Source: JAUIAI01 sp045106815
Lineage (GTDB): Bacteria; Pseudomonadota; Gammaproteobacteria; Burkholderiales; Burkholderiaceae_E
Reading direction: 5' to 3'
DNA length: 64,000 nucleotides
Assembly (NCBI GenBank): GCA_045106815.1
Contig: JBGCFG010000095.1
Span: 1-64,000 of the forward strand
Shown here: positions 36,398 to 44,971 of the stretch, one piece after another
How positions within the stretch are numbered: the first letter of the stretch is position 1
Layout of the letters: the number at the start of each line of letters is the position of its first letter
Program-made: the position numbers and the translations under genes
Notes under the pieces: model-generated
What the model was told of the DNA's origin: nothing
Database searches by the model: none
The model's input: the letters and a program-made list of their open reading frames with translations, nothing else

Positions 36398-36414
36398 TTC
36401 GTTTGATTCAGGAA
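36398..36414. promoter_or_regulatory. Candidate LysR operator (TTC-N11-GAA)
   Basis: The divergent intergenic region contains TTC, eleven bases, GAA, which fits the T-N11-A dyad of LysR regulators. It is the only such dyad I noticed in this 82-bp gap. It is short and could be chance. Confidence 0.35.
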
Positions 36415-36463
36415 GAGCTTAACCCAAGAATGATTGACTCCAACCCAGCAAAAGGAGTTTTTC

Positions 36464-36964
36464 ATGACAACTGCACTTAACCGATCATTGGCCGTTCTTT
36501 CTGGTATCGCACTGCTTTCGTCCGTAACGCCAGCATTGGCAGAGAAAATTTCGGCCGAACAAGCGAAGGCTGCAATCGCGCCGTTTTACGCTGCGCTGAC
36601 GGTCGGCACGGACAAAAACGCCCGCCAACTCATAGAAAAAGTCACCACCGAGCAATGGGTCTCATGTAACAGCAATGAAAGCTGCGCACCGCGCGAAAAC
36701 GTCATCAAATCAATCGAAGGCCTCGGCAAGATCATTCCGGACTTAAGCTGGGAAATGAAGGAGGTACTGGTTGATGGCAACAAAGTCATCGTGCGCGGCG
36801 AAGCCACCGGAACCCCCGCGGCAGACTTTATGGGCGTACCTCATGCTGGCAAGAGCTTCAAAGTCATGTCGATTGATATTCACGAACTGAAGGATGGCAA
36901 GATGCACCGCTCACACCACATAGAAGACTGGATGGGCGTTACGCGCCAACTTTCAGCGAAGTAA
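36464..36964 (+). CDS. Secreted SnoaL-like / NTF2-fold protein
   Basis: This 166-residue protein has a signal peptide (AVLSGIALLSSVTPALAEK) and a mature part of the SnoaL-like, ester cyclase type (NTF2 fold), with signatures IAPFYAALTV, VRGEATGTPAADFMGVPHAGKSFKVMSIDIHELKDGKMHRSHHIEDW. Relatives include polyketide cyclases and proteins of unknown role; the substrate is not predictable. The ATG at 36464 is preceded by AAAGGAG. It is divergent from a LysR gene that probably controls it. Confidence 0.87.
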   Translation: MTTALNRSLAVLSGIALLSSVTPALAEKISAEQAKAAIAPFYAALTVGTDKNARQLIEKVTTEQWVSCNSNESCAPRENVIKSIEGLGKIIPDLSWEMKEVLVDGNKVIVRGEATGTPAADFMGVPHAGKSFKVMSIDIHELKDGKMHRSHHIEDWMGVTRQLSAK

Positions 36965-37017
36965 GCGCGTCGGTGCACAAATCCTGCATACTGTGTAGCC
37001 AACCCACGGAAACCAGT

Positions 37018-37644
37018 ATGCCGAAACCAGCAAGTGCCGATGTTGACGATTCATCAACTGGTGATGGGCTACGCCTGCTGACGATGGGCGCTTGTCTGGT
37101 GATGTTCTTGGCGCATCTGGCTGCACTCAGCCTGAGTGATGGGAGCGCTATGCGCTCTCCCATCAGTGAGTTGAGTCGCGGCGCTGGCGCGAGTGTTCAC
37201 ACCATTGGCCTGATTATCTTTGGGCTGGCCCACCTCACACTGGCGGCCTATCTTGGCAAGCTCAAACCGCCCTCCTGGATGTGGCGCATTGGCGTTTGGC
37301 TGACGGCATTAAATGGATTGGGTGTTATGGGCATCGCCGCCTATTTCGCAATGGCCTCAAACAATCAATTGCTCGGGCCAGATGCCAATGATCCCCTGTC
37401 AGTGCTTGCAAGTAGCGTTGGCGTAGCCATGGGGCTACTCATACCGGGCTTCAAACACCTCAGTGCGCTGGCCTGGCGCTTTAACGCTGTCTGCCTTGTG
37501 ATCTGGCTCGCACTGATTCCATTGATTTTGTTGCTGAATGCGAGTTGGTTTGGCGCCTATGAACGCATCGTTGGAGCGGTGCTGGTTTGCTGGGTGGGCG
37601 GGATTGCGCTGCTAGCCAACCGCGAGACCCAACAGCGCTCATAG
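37018..37644 (+). CDS. DUF998 family membrane protein
   Basis: This 208-residue protein has six predicted membrane segments and the SPISELSRGAGASVHTIGLIIFGLAHL region characteristic of DUF998 proteins. The family function is unknown. The ATG at 37018 was chosen because it starts a plausible cytoplasmic N-terminus. It follows the SnoaL-like gene by 53 bp on the same strand, and its end abuts the convergent DUF3500 gene. Confidence 0.8.
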   Translation: MPKPASADVDDSSTGDGLRLLTMGACLVMFLAHLAALSLSDGSAMRSPISELSRGAGASVHTIGLIIFGLAHLTLAAYLGKLKPPSWMWRIGVWLTALNGLGVMGIAAYFAMASNNQLLGPDANDPLSVLASSVGVAMGLLIPGFKHLSALAWRFNAVCLVIWLALIPLILLLNASWFGAYERIVGAVLVCWVGGIALLANRETQQRS

Positions 37645-37645
37645 G

Positions 37646-38737
37646 CTAGGCATGCTGATGACCATGCCCGTGCGGTGCATGGTCGTAGTGGGCTTTTAGT
37701 ACATCGTCCCCAAAACCATTCACCGGATCATGCCAAACAGAGTGCACATGGTTGGCGCCATTCTGGGAATTGTCATACTCAATGAGGAGAGTTGGGCCGT
37801 GCAATCGATAGTAGTGCGGCCTGCCTGGCGTCAAACTGCCGGCCCATGCAAATTGCACCTGCCGTAAACCACTTTGCTCAAGCCGCTGACGCTCACGCGC
37901 AGCAACTGACTCACTCATATTACCGATATAGGCTTCGATTAATTTAATGGCCTGTGTTTTGAGCGGCCCGTCCAGCGCGCCGAGGGGAACGCCTTCTTGT
38001 ATGCGCAGCGACGCCTCACGGCCAGGACCAGCAATGATGTTGCGCGGCGAGTCGGTGGCAATAATCGCGGCTGATCGCTGGGTCGAGGGTAAGCCGTTAA
38101 TCAGGCTAAACGCGAGATCGGCTTCGGCCGGCATCATGCGCAAACCTGCGAGCGCGTGCCCGCCAGGAACGGTCTGCGGGTTAGCACCGAAAAATGCAGG
38201 GGTGACGGCGATGCCCTTTGCTCGCGACACTGTGACGCTCAGGCTCAGGTGATGTCCTTCAAAGCGCCATGCCCAGTGCTGCTGCCCATCGGGCCGCCCG
38301 AACAACACGAGCGCATAGTTCTCGGGATCACGAAACCCGAGATTATTGGTGAGTTCGCCAAGGACTTGCTCAAGCCGGATCGCATCGCGGGCTTTTTGAA
38401 GTCCCTGCTTGCTGAGCAGATGCGCCAGCAAAGACCACACCTGCCCACGCTCATCTTCAGATAGTTCAGCCAGCGTTATCCCGGGTCTGGCTCTTGGCGT
38501 GTAGTGCCAGTTGCGCCGCCACGGACTATCGAGTGACAACACGAGCTTCTTTTGCCGGTCGCCGTCCAGTTTCGTTAAAAGCGCTTGCGCTGCCGAGCCC
38601 ATCTTGTCGGCCTGATCAATTGTGTCAGTCTGGACAGTCGTGGCAGAGGTTAAACCATGCCAGCCGGCAACGGACCCAACAACGCTGCTAATAGCCAATG
38701 TATGCAAACGGCGGCGCGACTCGGAAACCCCCTTCAT
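37646..38737 (-). CDS. DUF3500 domain protein
   Basis: This 363-residue protein matches the DUF3500 pattern, with DSPWRRNWHYTPRARPGITLAEL, WAWRFEGHHLSLSVT, FFGANPQTVPGG and the C-terminal YYRLHGPTLLIEYDNSQNGANHVHSVWHDPVNGFGDD. It ends with a His-rich tail (HYDHAPHGHGHQHA) that could bind metal. The N-terminus (SRRRLHTLAISSVVG) resembles a Tat or Sec signal. The family function is unknown. It is the last gene of the crotonase and enolase-superfamily run, 61 bp after the preceding gene. Confidence 0.86.
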   Translation of the reverse strand: MKGVSESRRRLHTLAISSVVGSVAGWHGLTSATTVQTDTIDQADKMGSAAQALLTKLDGDRQKKLVLSLDSPWRRNWHYTPRARPGITLAELSEDERGQVWSLLAHLLSKQGLQKARDAIRLEQVLGELTNNLGFRDPENYALVLFGRPDGQQHWAWRFEGHHLSLSVTVSRAKGIAVTPAFFGANPQTVPGGHALAGLRMMPAEADLAFSLINGLPSTQRSAAIIATDSPRNIIAGPGREASLRIQEGVPLGALDGPLKTQAIKLIEAYIGNMSESVAARERQRLEQSGLRQVQFAWAGSLTPGRPHYYRLHGPTLLIEYDNSQNGANHVHSVWHDPVNGFGDDVLKAHYDHAPHGHGHQHA

Positions 38738-38798
38738 GACTCACTCCTGCTCTATCGTGAACCTCAGCCTCAATCCGCTCGCGTGCCCGTCGCCTTAC

Positions 38799-39887
38799 TC
38801 AGGCTTCATATTGACCAATCGCTGATTCATCCCACATGACACCGGTGCCCGGACGATCATCTACCAATGCCTGACCGTTTTCAACCACAAGCGGATCTTT
38901 CAAGATTGGATTCCACCAGTCAGTGTATTCCAGCCAGTGCGCGTTGGCCGTACAGCAGAGCAGGCGAGCACTGATTTCCGGCCACAGATGATTGCTCACC
39001 TTGTAGGCGCCAGCCTGAGCGAGCGCCGCTGCTTGCATCCAGCCCGTGACGCCACCAATCTTCATCACATCGGGCATTAAATAGTTTGAAGCCTTCGCGC
39101 TGATCGCAAGCTGCATGTCGCCTGGCCCCCACCAGTTCTCGCCCGCCTGAATGGGCGTCTTCACGGCCGCCGCAACCTGCGCATGACCGGCATAGTCATG
39201 CGCCAGCGTGGGCTCTTCAATCCACACCAAGCCGAGATCATCCAACACACGGATTCGCTCAATCGCTTCGGTTGGCGTGAGCGATTGGTTGTAGTCGATC
39301 ATGATTGCCATGTCGTCACCAGCCGCTTCTCGCATGGCCTGAATCACGGCGAGGTCTTCCTGCACACTGGGGTAGCCAATCTTGGCCTTGATGCCTTTGA
39401 GGCCCTGCTTGGCCCAACGCTCAGCTTCTTTGGCAGAGCCATCAATGCCATCGTAACCAACAGCGCCATAGGGTGTTTGTGGCTTTGCGATACCGCCCAG
39501 CATTTGCACGAGTGACAGATGATGAATCTTGCTAAGTGCATCCCAGGCAGCCATATCAATCGCAGCAATCGCGATGCCGACCAAACCCTGGGAGCCCAAC
39601 AGTCTCATTCTTGCAGTGAGGTCTTGATGCATTTGCCGGGGCGCGAGCGGCACATCGGTGAGCATTGCGCCAATGTTGCTGATGAGATCTCCCGTGGGTT
39701 TCAGCGCGGCCGGCGTGTAGGTAAACACCATGCTTGAACCAACCGTGCCGTCATCAGTCTCAAGATCGGTGAGGATGAGCGGCGACTCTGCCACCATGCC
39801 GCTGGCGGTTCTGTGTGGTTCTTGCAGGGGAACTTTGACGGCTCGCACGCGGATTGATTTGATACGGGGTTGAGATTCTTGAGCCAT
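38799..39887 (-). CDS. Enolase superfamily enzyme, mandelate racemase/muconate lactonizing subgroup (1)
   Basis: This 362-residue TIM-barrel enzyme abstracts a proton alpha to a carboxylate. The catalytic KxK pair is in GIKAKIG, the metal ligands are the acidic residues in IMIDYNQ, WIEEP and QAGENWW, and the second-half base His lies in SNHLWPEI. The active site therefore looks complete. The substrate cannot be read from sequence. The ATG at 39887 is chosen over a GTG one codon upstream. It lies 13 bp after the second family member, so the two are probably co-translated. Confidence 0.92.
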   Translation of the reverse strand: MAQESQPRIKSIRVRAVKVPLQEPHRTASGMVAESPLILTDLETDDGTVGSSMVFTYTPAALKPTGDLISNIGAMLTDVPLAPRQMHQDLTARMRLLGSQGLVGIAIAAIDMAAWDALSKIHHLSLVQMLGGIAKPQTPYGAVGYDGIDGSAKEAERWAKQGLKGIKAKIGYPSVQEDLAVIQAMREAAGDDMAIMIDYNQSLTPTEAIERIRVLDDLGLVWIEEPTLAHDYAGHAQVAAAVKTPIQAGENWWGPGDMQLAISAKASNYLMPDVMKIGGVTGWMQAAALAQAGAYKVSNHLWPEISARLLCCTANAHWLEYTDWWNPILKDPLVVENGQALVDDRPGTGVMWDESAIGQYEA

Positions 39888-39900
39888 CACAGTACCGCCT

Positions 39901-41004
39901 CTAAATATCGTTCTTTACGAACGGTTTGAGTTTTGACCAATTGAACACCACACCCGTGCCTGATGCTTCAGGGGCAACCGCTTTTTGATCTGCCACCACC
40001 AATGGTCGCTCGGTGTATTCATCTATCGGGAAGCTATGAACCTCCATCCATCCGGCATTGGTTTGCGCTGCCATCAGACTCACATGCAACTCCTGCATGC
40101 CATGACTGCAGACAGCCAGACCGTGCTTGCGTGCGAGCGCGGCCACCCGCAACCAGCCGGTGATGCCGCCGCAGTTTGACGCATCGGGCTGAATAAAGGT
40201 CAGCCTGGATTGCTCAAACGCAAACTCGAATTCGTGCAGGGTATGCAGGTTCTCCCCCATGGCCAGAGGCACACCGGTTTGGCGCGCAATCTCTCCATAC
40301 CCGGCGTAGTCATCCGGAACGATGGGTTCTTCAAAAAAGATGACGTCGTACGCTTTAAACCCGTTGGCCGCAGCGATCGCCTGCTCTACCGTCATTGCGT
40401 AGTTGGCATCGACCATAAAGCCAGCATCCGGCCCGATCAGCTCGCGAACAGCCCGCGCGCGATCGAGATCTTCCTTAAGTTCAGGCCGGCCTACCTTGAT
40501 CTTGACGGCATTAAACCCCCGGTCAAGATACGACTGAACATTGGCGAGCAGTTTGTCGGTCGAAAAATTCAGATCGATCCCGCCGCAGTACGCGTTTGTG
40601 ACGCGACCGGCATTGCCAGACAGCTCAACCAGTGATTTTTTCTGGGTACGGCCGCGCGCATCCCAAAGTGCGATATCAATCGCTGAGATCGCAAATGACG
40701 CAACCCCACCCCGGCCGACATAGTGAATGTGCCACTGCATTTCGTCATAGAGATGATCGATATTGTCAGCCTCACGGCCCAACAACCACGGCCCAAGGTC
40801 GTGTTTGATCATTGCGGCAACTGCATGACCGCCACGCCCACCGGTGTAGGTATAGCCCACACCAGTTTGGCCATCAGACAATTCGATCGTGACCGTCACG
40901 AGCTCAAAGTGTGTGTGGTCACCATGCTTGGCATCAGACAAAACCTCAGCCAGCGGTACCGCAAACAATCGCGTTTCAACGTGCTTGATGACCGGTTTGT
41001 CCAT
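39901..41004 (-). CDS. Enolase superfamily enzyme, mandelate racemase/muconate lactonizing subgroup (2)
   Basis: This 367-residue paralogue has the KxK motif (NAVKIKVGRP), metal ligands in FMVDANYA, IFFEEP and AMGENLH, and the His in CSHGMQELHVSL. It differs clearly from the first copy, so the two probably act on different stereoisomers or substrates of one pathway. The ATG at 41004 has a GGGAGG purine run upstream; a GTG at 41025 is less likely. It is 78 bp downstream of the crotonase gene on the same strand. Confidence 0.92.
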   Translation of the reverse strand: MDKPVIKHVETRLFAVPLAEVLSDAKHGDHTHFELVTVTIELSDGQTGVGYTYTGGRGGHAVAAMIKHDLGPWLLGREADNIDHLYDEMQWHIHYVGRGGVASFAISAIDIALWDARGRTQKKSLVELSGNAGRVTNAYCGGIDLNFSTDKLLANVQSYLDRGFNAVKIKVGRPELKEDLDRARAVRELIGPDAGFMVDANYAMTVEQAIAAANGFKAYDVIFFEEPIVPDDYAGYGEIARQTGVPLAMGENLHTLHEFEFAFEQSRLTFIQPDASNCGGITGWLRVAALARKHGLAVCSHGMQELHVSLMAAQTNAGWMEVHSFPIDEYTERPLVVADQKAVAPEASGTGVVFNWSKLKPFVKNDI

Positions 41005-41082
41005 CCCTGCCCTCCCTATGCTCACCCAGGTATGCCAGGTGTTGATCAGCGTTTGTCTGGTTTGTTTGTCCTGCTGTTTGCC

Positions 41083-41901
41083 CTACTCTGACCTGGCCTT
41101 TCTCTCAGCGGCAGCCGCGCGCCAGGCCTTCATCATGGCTGCAGGCTCGTCACTACGCCAGGCACTTGCAAATGTATCGATACCGGCGCTGACTGCCTCT
41201 GGCAAAGCGACCTGCTCCCAGCGCGAAATAAGCGCTTTCTGAAGACGCACTGACGCTGGCCCGTTAGCGAGCAACGAGGTCAGCCAGTCGTTGACGGCAA
41301 CGTCCAACTCGGCGCGCGGCACCACTTTGTTCAACAACCCCCAGCTCAATGCCTCCTGAGCGGAAAAGGAATCTCCCAGCATCAAGATTTCTCGCGTCTT
41401 TCCCCATCCGATTAGACCAGGTAGCAGGGCCGCCTCAACCACCGAGGGAATGCCAAGCTTGACCTCTGGCATGCCCAACACGGCATCTTCCGCGGCAACC
41501 CGCAGATCGCAAGCGGCGGCCAGTTCAAGGCCAGCGCCGAACGCAACGCCGTTGATCCGCGCAATGACGGGCGCCCCGAACTGACGAACAGCATCGCAGC
41601 AGTGATGTACTGACGTTATGAACTCGCGCGCTTTTGGCGCGTCAAGATCCGCCATTTGCGAAATATCAGCGCCGCCGACGAACGCCTTATCGCCAGCGCC
41701 GGTCACCACCAGCGCTCTGACTGAAGCGTCTTGTCCTGCCTGCTGCACGGCCGCGACAAAAGCGGCCATCGTCTCCAGATTCAGCGCATTGCTCTTGTGC
41801 GCACGTTCAATGCTTAGCGTGGCGATGCTGGCAGGTTCGGACAGACCGGCAGCCGTCGCTGTGGCCGGGCTAATACTTAGTTTGACGAGATCTTTTTCCA
41901 T
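41083..41901 (-). CDS. Enoyl-CoA hydratase/isomerase (crotonase) family protein
   Basis: This 272-residue protein has the crotonase fold. The oxyanion-hole segments are GGADISQMA and INGVAFGAGLELAAACDLRVAAEDAVLGMPEVKLGI, and the Glu of MPEVKLG occupies a usual catalytic position. It would hydrate or isomerise an acyl-CoA thioester. I chose the ATG at 41901. It lies 69 bp after SURF1 on the same strand, so oxidase transcripts could read into it, although no functional link is evident. Confidence 0.9.
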   Translation of the reverse strand: MEKDLVKLSISPATATAAGLSEPASIATLSIERAHKSNALNLETMAAFVAAVQQAGQDASVRALVVTGAGDKAFVGGADISQMADLDAPKAREFITSVHHCCDAVRQFGAPVIARINGVAFGAGLELAAACDLRVAAEDAVLGMPEVKLGIPSVVEAALLPGLIGWGKTREILMLGDSFSAQEALSWGLLNKVVPRAELDVAVNDWLTSLLANGPASVRLQKALISRWEQVALPEAVSAGIDTFASAWRSDEPAAMMKAWRAAAAERKARSE

Positions 41902-41970
41902 TCCCCGACCATAGCGCAAAACCACGCCGCGACATTTTTTCGATCTTTGCGCAGCGAACTGATACACGAA

Positions 41971-42810
41971 CTAGTCGTCTGCCTGATCGGTCACTCTCGC
42001 AGTCGTTACAACCCGACGCCGGAAGGTCAGCCAGAGCCAGAACGCCAGCATGGCTGCTGACATCGCAAACCACTGAAACGCATAGCCATAGTGACGATCA
42101 ACTTTAGAACCAGGGCTCACCCATTGCCTGACGAGGCCTCCATCTGCGCGTGTGTTTGCAGGCTCTGTTTGGCGGACAACGAACGGCGTCAGAGGCAAAG
42201 CAGACCATGCCTCAAAACGAGCCAGATCAAGCCGTTGCCAGACACGCTGCGCTGAGGCCGGGGTTTCATCGTCACCCAGCACGAGGGTTTGCTCGATATC
42301 CGGTTCGAGGCGCCCTGTCACTTCTACCTCACCAGCGGGCTCAGGAATCGCGGGCAGTAAAGACCGGTCACGTGAATTGCGCGGCGCCCAGCCTCGCAGT
42401 ATCAGCACCACTGTTGCTGAATCTTTTAGAGGTGGCAGCAACTCGAGCGGCGTGAAAACATGAAACCCGGCCTGGCCCTCGTGACTACGGTTATCGAGCA
42501 AAACGGTCTTGCCATGCAGCCAGCGCCCACTAACGGTCACCGTGGCGCCGGACATCTCGGCGGCATCTGGCAAGGTGCCAGTCAAACGCAAAGGACCGTT
42601 GGCCGCACGCTCATCCTGCAGGGCCTGCGCCTCAAGACGCTCAGCAGCGCGGTTGAGTTGCCAGTTACCCAGGCTGGCCGTTATACCAACGACGGCGAGC
42701 ATCGCGGCATGGGCGATCCAGCCCGGCCCACGGACCGAACGCGTATCAGATGAGATTGCTGCGGGTCTTTTGTTGCTGGACACCGTTGATGCGCCAGTTG
42801 CCGTGATCAT
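41971..42810 (-). CDS. SURF1 family cytochrome oxidase biogenesis protein
   Basis: SURF1 assists heme A insertion into oxidase subunit I. The 279-residue protein has membrane helices near residues 30-50 and 240-260 flanking a periplasmic domain, with LGNWQLNRAAERL, LLDNRSHEGQAGFHVFTPLEL, GWAPRN and HYGYAFQWFAMSA, all typical. The ATG at 42810 overlaps the end of the DUF4864 gene by 65 bp; a GTG at 42783 would shorten that. It is the last oxidase gene before the roughly 23-kb interruption. Confidence 0.93.
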   Translation of the reverse strand: MITATGASTVSSNKRPAAISSDTRSVRGPGWIAHAAMLAVVGITASLGNWQLNRAAERLEAQALQDERAANGPLRLTGTLPDAAEMSGATVTVSGRWLHGKTVLLDNRSHEGQAGFHVFTPLELLPPLKDSATVVLILRGWAPRNSRDRSLLPAIPEPAGEVEVTGRLEPDIEQTLVLGDDETPASAQRVWQRLDLARFEAWSALPLTPFVVRQTEPANTRADGGLVRQWVSPGSKVDRHYGYAFQWFAMSAAMLAFWLWLTFRRRVVTTARVTDQADD

Positions 42811-43222
42811 CTTGCGAGACCAGGTATTCCATCATCCAGATTTTGGCGCTTGCGTCGCTCATTTGCACCAGTTGCGAATACGATCCATCGGGCAAGGGCG
42901 TGAGATCAAGAAACTCAACGCTGGCTGGCTGGTAAATCACCGGGTAACCGCGCCGCACCATCTCCATAAAGAGTTGCGGGTTACGAAACTTTTGCTGGAT
43001 AAAGGGGGCGGCAATTTTGAAGGCCGCTTCGGCATCACCCTCACGAAACGCGCGCAACTGGCGGCGAATCGTTGCCTCAACCGCACTCGCCAACTCTGCC
43101 GAGCGGGCGCCGGCTAGCCGAGTGATTGCGAAAACCGGCCCAGCAGGCGTCAGCCCGACATACGTCGCGCCAACGCTAACGGACGCTAGAGCCAGTAGAC
43201 GACGACGTACAAACCGAGCCAT
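42746..43222 (-). CDS. DUF4864 domain protein, probably exported
   Basis: This 158-residue protein has an N-terminal signal-like segment (RRRLLALASVSVGATYVG) and a DUF4864 domain, with QLRAFREGDAEAAFKIAAPFIQQKF, LQMVRRGYPVIYQP-like and WRINGVQ motifs. The family function is unknown; NTF2-like folding has been suggested. It overlaps coxC upstream by 37 bp and SURF1 downstream by 65 bp, so it is embedded in the oxidase operon, in the position where DUF2909 is often found in relatives. Confidence 0.85.
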   Translation of the reverse strand: MARFVRRRLLALASVSVGATYVGLTPAGPVFAITRLAGARSAELASAVEATIRRQLRAFREGDAEAAFKIAAPFIQQKFRNPQLFMEMVRRGYPVIYQPASVEFLDLTPLPDGSYSQLVQMSDASAKIWMMEYLVSQDDHGNWRINGVQQQKTRSNLI

Positions 43223-44052
43223 ACCACGTCAACAAAGTGCCAATACCAGGCTGCCGCCTCAAACGCAAAGTGGTTCGTCGAATTGAAGTGTCCCCGAGCA
43301 ATTCGAAAAAGCACCACGGTCAGCATGATGGCGCCAATCGTGACGTGAAACCCGTGGAAGCCGGTCAACATGAAGAAGGTTGAGCCAAAGATGCCTGAGT
43401 TTAATTTGAGATTCAGGTCGGTGTAGGCGTGGTAGTACTCATATCCCTGCACGCACATGAAGGCCGCACCAAGCAGGACGGTCATAGCCAGCCAGAACAT
43501 CGTCTTGCCGCGTGCATCATCCTTGAGCGCATGGTGGGCGATGGTGAGCGTCAGACCTGAGGTAAGCAACAGAATCGTATTGATGGTGGGGAGCCAAAAC
43601 GGCCCCATCGTTTCAAAGCCCTCGACCACCTGCGCCGGCCCCACATTGGGCCATGATGCAGCGAAGTCTGGCCAGAGCAATGCCTTGTGATCCAGGTCAC
43701 CCAACCAGGGCATTGTAATAACCCGTGCGTACCAGAGTGCCCCGAAGAAGGCAGCAAAGAACATCACCTCTGAGAAGATGAACCAACTCATCGACCAGCG
43801 GAAGGATGTGTCGACTCGCTCGTTGTATTTGCCGCTCTCTGACTCTCGGGCAACGACGCCAAACCAGCCGAAGAACATGTAGATCAATACGGCAAAGAAT
43901 GCGTAGAGCACGTATGGGCCCCAAGCGGCCTCATTCATCCAGCCGACCATGCCAAAGCCAAACAGCGTCATCGCAATCGAGCCGATCATCGGCCACTTGG
44001 ATGGCTCCGGAACGAAGTAGTAAGGCTCAGCGCCGTGGGCTGTCGAACTCAT
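43186..44052 (-). CDS. coxC: Cytochrome c oxidase subunit III
   Basis: This is the 288-residue integral membrane subunit III of the aa3 oxidase, stabilising subunit I and proton uptake. Seven hydrophobic helices are seen. Signatures include SEVMFFAAFFGALWYAR, the ILLTSGLTLTIAHHAL helix, MLTGFHGFHVTIGAI and the C-terminal FEAAAWYWHFVDVVWLGLYVVVYWL. The start ATG at 44052 gives a normal N-terminus. It is followed with overlap by DUF4864 and preceded by DUF2970. Confidence 0.97.
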   Translation of the reverse strand: MSSTAHGAEPYYFVPEPSKWPMIGSIAMTLFGFGMVGWMNEAAWGPYVLYAFFAVLIYMFFGWFGVVARESESGKYNERVDTSFRWSMSWFIFSEVMFFAAFFGALWYARVITMPWLGDLDHKALLWPDFAASWPNVGPAQVVEGFETMGPFWLPTINTILLLTSGLTLTIAHHALKDDARGKTMFWLAMTVLLGAAFMCVQGYEYYHAYTDLNLKLNSGIFGSTFFMLTGFHGFHVTIGAIMLTVVLFRIARGHFNSTNHFAFEAAAWYWHFVDVVWLGLYVVVYWL

Positions 44053-44103
44053 GAATTATTCCTTTTCTTCTATTGCTTGCTATTACCCTGAGATTAACAG
44101 GGA

Positions 44104-44313
44104 TTATCCCACGACCACACGCACGATCGTGATGAGGGTCAACACAAAAATAACGGCCATCCCAATGCCGGCAATGACGACATGCACCGGATTCAGGTTT
44201 GAAACATCCGCCTCATGATCTTTTCGACGCCTGACCCCGAAAAACGACCATGCAACCGCCTTGATCGACTGAAAAAAGCCGGCTCTTGGCTTAGGCAAAT
44301 CAGCCACGGACAT
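44104..44313 (-). CDS. DUF2970 small membrane protein
   Basis: This 69-residue protein has the motif SIKAVAWSFFGVRRRKDHEADVSNLNPVHVVIAG followed by one membrane helix, the hallmark of DUF2970. It sits between the cox11 and coxC genes, as in many betaproteobacteria, so a role in oxidase assembly is inferred. The start at 44313 (ATG, preceded by another ATG) overlaps the cox11 end by 14 bp; a GTG at 44307 is also possible. Confidence 0.9.
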   Translation of the reverse strand: MSVADLPKPRAGFFQSIKAVAWSFFGVRRRKDHEADVSNLNPVHVVIAGIGMAVIFVLTLITIVRVVVG

Positions 44314-44965
44314 CATCCAGCCCAGGCACACTGATGAAAGGCACCGTCGACCGGACGGGTGCCATCGCAATGCCACCCACTTCAAAATACGTATACGAAA
44401 GCGTGATGGTGTTGATGTCTTTTGGCAGCTCTGGATCGATCACAAACACCACCTGAAACTGTCGAGTCGTGTTGGGCTCCAGGGTCTGTTGATTGAAACA
44501 AAAACACTCAACCTTCTTAAAGTATTGCGCCGAGTTGAGGGGAGCGTAGCTGGGAATCGCCTGACCCGACGTGCGGGTGGGTCGCGTATTCACCAGGTCA
44601 TACACCACCGTGAACAACTCGCCGGGATGCACTTCTGCATGGCCCATCTCTGGCTTGAACTGCATCTTGCCCCGGCTGTTTGAGTCAAACTCAATAACCA
44701 CTTTGCGGCTCGTATCCACCTGGGTGTTCGCCGCGAACTGCGCGTTGTCTGGTGGCTTACGCGTCAGGAAATTGACCCCTGTGACTTCGCAGATGGCCTT
44801 GTAGATAGGCACCATCGCATAGCCAAAGCCAAACATTAGCGCCACCATCACCAGCAGTTTGCCTACCACCTGCCAGTTAGCCTGCCACAGCGCGCTGGCA
44901 TCTGCCGTCCCGCCAGCAGCAGGGTCTGGGCCTTGTCTTGATATTTCTCTTGACGCCTTTGTCAT
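44300..44965 (-). CDS. ctaG: Cytochrome c oxidase assembly protein Cox11/CtaG
   Basis: Cox11 delivers copper to the CuB site of subunit I. The 221-residue protein has one N-terminal membrane helix (VVGKLLVMVALMFGFGYAMVPIY) and a periplasmic beta domain with the copper motif CFCF in KVECFCFNQQTLEP and the C-terminal DINTITLSYTYFEV. Its ATG at 44965 lies only seven bases from the end of the palindromic repeat copy B, and its AAGGG ribosome binding site touches the repeat end. Confidence 0.95.
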   Translation of the reverse strand: MTKASREISRQGPDPAAGGTADASALWQANWQVVGKLLVMVALMFGFGYAMVPIYKAICEVTGVNFLTRKPPDNAQFAANTQVDTSRKVVIEFDSNSRGKMQFKPEMGHAEVHPGELFTVVYDLVNTRPTRTSGQAIPSYAPLNSAQYFKKVECFCFNQQTLEPNTTRQFQVVFVIDPELPKDINTITLSYTYFEVGGIAMAPVRSTVPFISVPGLDDVRG

Positions 44966-44971
44966 GACCCT

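Noticed and set aside
36434..36465. Longer starts making the LysR and SnoaL-like genes overlap head to head
   Set aside because: Family alignment of the LysR N-terminus (DLNLL) and the AAAGGAG site before 36464 support the shorter starts and leave a normal divergent promoter region.
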